Shown here: positions 6,332 through 8,432 of the stretch, in pieces | Layout: the number at the start of each line of letters is the position of its first letter | Position numbering within the stretch: position 1 is the first letter of the stretch | From: an uncultured Clostridiaceae bacterium | GTDB taxonomy: Bacteria; Bacillota; Clostridia; TANB77; CAG-508 | Assembly: GCA_905198755.1 (NCBI GenBank) | Contig: CAJKDR010000040.1 | Location: 1 to 8,432, forward strand | DNA: 8,432 nucleotides | Reading direction: 5' to 3' | Translations under genes and position numbers: made by a program | Notes under the pieces: model-generated | Database searches by the model: none | The model's input: the letters and a program-made list of their open reading frames with translations, nothing else | Told to the model about the DNA's origin: nothing

Positions 6332-7516
6332 TCACCTCAAATTAAAAAATGCTTCTAATCTGCTTGATGCAGTAATTGTATTTTCTAAAGTATTAAAACC
6401 AGTTAATCTAAAAAATCCTTCTCCATTTAATCCAAATCCAACTCCTGGTGTCCCTATAATGTTGGCGTTTTCTAAAAGTAAATCAAAGAAATCCCAAGAT
6501 TTTATATTGTTTGGAATTTGTAACCAAATATATGGAGAATCGATACCACCATAATATAAAATATTTTGACTATTTAAAGAATTTTTAATTATTCTTGCAT
6601 TATTTAAATAGTACTCTATGTTTTTTCTAACCTGTTCCATTCCATTGCTAGAATATAATGCTTCAGCAGCCTTTTGAGAAATATATGAAGCACCATTAAA
6701 CTTAGTAGATATTAATCTTTTATATAACTCAATAACTTTAACATTATTTATAGTTAATTCATTAGGTATAATAGTATATCCACATCTTATTCCGGTAAAA
6801 CCAGCGGTTTTGGAGAAACTTCTAAATTCGATTGCAACATCTTTTGCACCATCTATTTCGTAAATTGAATGAGGGATATCAGGCGTTGTTATAAAAGCTT
6901 CATAAGCAGAATCAAATAGAATGATTGAATTATTTTCTTTAGCGTAGTTTATCCATTTAGAAAGTTCTTTTTTATTTAGTGCTATACCTGTTGGATTATT
7001 AGGAAAACACAGATATATAATATCAACTTTTTGTGATGGAATTGGTGGAGTAAAACCATTTTCAATATTCATAGGTAAATAAATAATTTTATTATTAGAA
7101 ATTATATTGGTATCCACATATACAGGATATACAGGATCTGTTATTGCAACAGTTAAATCATCACAAAATAAATCTAGAATTCTTCCAAGGTCGCATTTTG
7201 CACCATCAGATATAAATATTTCATCAGAAGAGATATTTAAGTTTTTATAATCATATTTTGATATTTTATCTCTTAATGAAAAATAACCTTGTTCTGGCCC
7301 ATAGCCTTTAAAAGTTTTTGAATCAGAAAGCTCACTTACTGCAGAATGCATTGCAGATATACAAACTTCGGGAAGAGGGAGAGTAACATCTCCAATCCCT
7401 AAGCTTATAAGTTTTTTATTTGGATGGCAATGCTTATAATTATTAACTTTCTGAGCAATATTAGAAAAAAGATAATTTTTTTCTAAATTAAAAAAATTAG
7501 TATTTAATTCTAACAT
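6332..7516 (-). CDS. dapL: LL-diaminopimelate aminotransferase
   Basis: DapL converts L-tetrahydrodipicolinate, with glutamate as amino donor, directly to LL-2,6-diaminopimelate. This bypasses the succinylase or acetylase branches of lysine/DAP synthesis. It is a cytosolic, PLP-dependent fold-type I enzyme. The 394 residues (about 410 in the family) carry NYLFSNIAQKV near the start, the DapL hallmarks LGIGDVTLPLP (39-49), GYGPEQGY (71-78), ISDGAKCD (102-109) and DPVYPVYVDTN (127-137), then FPNNPTG (171-177), LFDSAYEAF (200-208), the PLP lysine Lys236 in SFSKTAGFTGIRCGY, and the carboxylate-binding Arg370 in FFRLTGF. These hallmarks separate it from ordinary aspartate aminotransferases. The ATG has a TAGGAGGT site 4 nt away whose first bases are the dapF stop codon, so the two genes are probably translationally coupled. 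Confidence 0.95.
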   Translation of the reverse strand: MLELNTNFFNLEKNYLFSNIAQKVNNYKHCHPNKKLISLGIGDVTLPLPEVCISAMHSAVSELSDSKTFKGYGPEQGYFSLRDKISKYDYKNLNISSDEIFISDGAKCDLGRILDLFCDDLTVAITDPVYPVYVDTNIISNNKIIYLPMNIENGFTPPIPSQKVDIIYLCFPNNPTGIALNKKELSKWINYAKENNSIILFDSAYEAFITTPDIPHSIYEIDGAKDVAIEFRSFSKTAGFTGIRCGYTIIPNELTINNVKVIELYKRLISTKFNGASYISQKAAEALYSSNGMEQVRKNIEYYLNNARIIKNSLNSQNILYYGGIDSPYIWLQIPNNIKSWDFFDLLLENANIIGTPGVGFGLNGEGFFRLTGFNTLENTITASSRLEAFFNLR

Positions 7517-7525
7517 AATAACCTC

Positions 7526-8329
7526 CTAATTAAAATAAACACCTTCATAGACTGTACTTGCAGGACCAGATAAATAAATATTATTAGAATTAGTATCTAA
7601 ATATGTTTGAAGAAAACCACCAGGCATTTCTACATTAACACTTTTATAAATAAATTTTTTATTATAGGCTACAGCAGTAGAAGCACAAGCACCTGTACCA
7701 CATGCTAATGTTTCGCCAGAACCGCGTTCCCATACTTTAACTTTAATTAAATTAGGATTAATTACTTGAACAAATTCTACATTTGTTTTATTTGGAAAAA
7801 CTTGATGAGATTCAATAATTGGGGCATATTTACTAAAATTGATATTAGCTAAATTATTTACAAAAACAACAGCATGAGGGTTACCAATTAAAACAGGTGT
7901 AACACTAAATGTTTCATCTGCTACAGTTAGCTCAAAGTCATCTAATATTTTAGCTTCCCCCATACATACAGAAACAGAAGAAATTCTAGAGTTACTTAAT
8001 TTTAATTGTATTTTTTTTATTCCTGCTAAAGTCTCAATTTCAATAGTTGTTTTTGAAATAAGTTTTTTATCATATAAGAATTTACCAACACATCTAATAC
8101 CATTTCCACACATTTCAGCTTCAGAACCATCACTATTAAAAATTCTCATTTTAAAGTCGGCAACTTTACTATTTTCAATTAAAATTAACCCATCAGATCC
8201 AATGCCAAAATTTCTATTACTAATTACCTTAGAAAAAGAAGAAGGATTTGCAATAGTGTTTTTTCCGTCAGTACAATCAATAAAAACATAATCATTTCCT
8301 AAACCATTCATTTTTGTAAAATTAATCAT
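7526..8329 (-). CDS. dapF: Diaminopimelate epimerase
   Basis: DapF interconverts LL-DAP and meso-DAP without a cofactor, supplying meso-DAP for peptidoglycan and lysine. The 267-residue protein (family about 275) has the two-lobed DapF layout with MNGLGNDYVFID at the start, FGIGSDGL (41-48), the first catalytic cysteine Cys74 in EMCGNGIRC, IGNPHAVVF (148-156), ERGSGET (201-207), and the second catalytic cysteine Cys210 in ACGTGACAS. All active-site elements are intact. The ATG has a GGAGG site with a 6-nt all-T spacer. It is the first gene of the minus-strand operon and feeds directly on the product of dapL, encoded 9 nt downstream. Confidence 0.97.
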   Translation of the reverse strand: MINFTKMNGLGNDYVFIDCTDGKNTIANPSSFSKVISNRNFGIGSDGLILIENSKVADFKMRIFNSDGSEAEMCGNGIRCVGKFLYDKKLISKTTIEIETLAGIKKIQLKLSNSRISSVSVCMGEAKILDDFELTVADETFSVTPVLIGNPHAVVFVNNLANINFSKYAPIIESHQVFPNKTNVEFVQVINPNLIKVKVWERGSGETLACGTGACASTAVAYNKKFIYKSVNVEMPGGFLQTYLDTNSNNIYLSGPASTVYEGVYFN

Positions 8330-8389
8330 AAAAAACCTCCGATAAAAATAAGTTATTCATTAAAATATATGCTTATTAGTAAGAAAATA

Positions 8390-8418
8390 ATAATGATTTA
8401 TAAATAATAAATTTACAA
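8390..8418 (-). promoter_or_regulatory. Weak candidate promoter for the dapF-dapL-peptidase operon
   Basis: On the minus strand TTGTAA (8413-8418) and CATTAT (8390-8395) are 17 bp apart, about 60 bp before the dapF start. The match is imperfect and the region is almost pure A/T, so other placements are possible. No riboswitch or T-box is visible in the roughly 100 bp available, and the window ends here. Confidence 0.25.
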
Positions 8419-8432
8419 ATCTAATGTTTAAA

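Noticed and set aside
7119..7138. Short tandem repeat ATATACAGG x2 within dapL
   Set aside because: It encodes the conserved DPVYPVYVD segment of DapL, whose own protein repeat explains it.
8330..8432. Lysine riboswitch or T-box upstream of dapF
   Set aside because: Only about 100 bp are available, none of the conserved elements of either is visible, and both are normally longer.

Overview
The window is AT-rich DNA with a standard bacterial code (TAA, TAG and TGA are all used as stops). Start codons are ATG, GTG and TTG, ribosome-binding sites are strong AGGAGG-like, and promoters are sigma-A type. Gene content points to a low-GC Firmicute of the Clostridia type: LL-diaminopimelate aminotransferase, DapF, a peptidoglycan-peptide M14 peptidase and a membrane-anchored Endonuclease_NS_2-type nuclease. 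The species cannot be named from this. There is no sign of a phage, transposon, CRISPR array, tRNA or rRNA.

Left part, plus strand (1-3840). The window opens inside a P-type ATPase of the MgtA (P3B, Mg2+ import) group whose N-terminus lies outside. It is followed 22 bp later by a membrane-anchored, secreted non-specific DNA/RNA endonuclease, probably in the same transcript. Next comes an unrecognised gene with its own consensus promoter and a TTG start. It is broken by a +1 shift that a single extra T in a T5 run would explain, so it is a pseudogene, a slippage-variable gene or a sequence error.

Middle, plus strand (3841-5406). purB (adenylosuccinate lyase, long E. coli-like form) is a stand-alone unit. 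It has a near-perfect extended -10 promoter, a roughly 80-nt leader with possible regulatory structure, and a strong hairpin terminator shared with the convergent genes. It is visibly less AT-rich than its left neighbours.

Right part, minus strand (8432-5407). A tight three-gene operon reads dapF, then dapL, then an M14 metallopeptidase, with gaps of 9 and 4 nt and ribosome-binding sites embedded in the preceding gene ends. DapL makes LL-DAP from tetrahydrodipicolinate, DapF converts it to meso-DAP, and the peptidase resembles gamma-D-glutamyl-meso-DAP endopeptidases. The operon therefore couples synthesis of meso-DAP with cleavage of DAP-containing peptides.

No wholly new system is evident. 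The points most worth checking are the altered ion-site residues of the MgtA-like pump, the frameshifted orphan gene, the pump-nuclease pairing, and the DAP synthesis/recycling operon.
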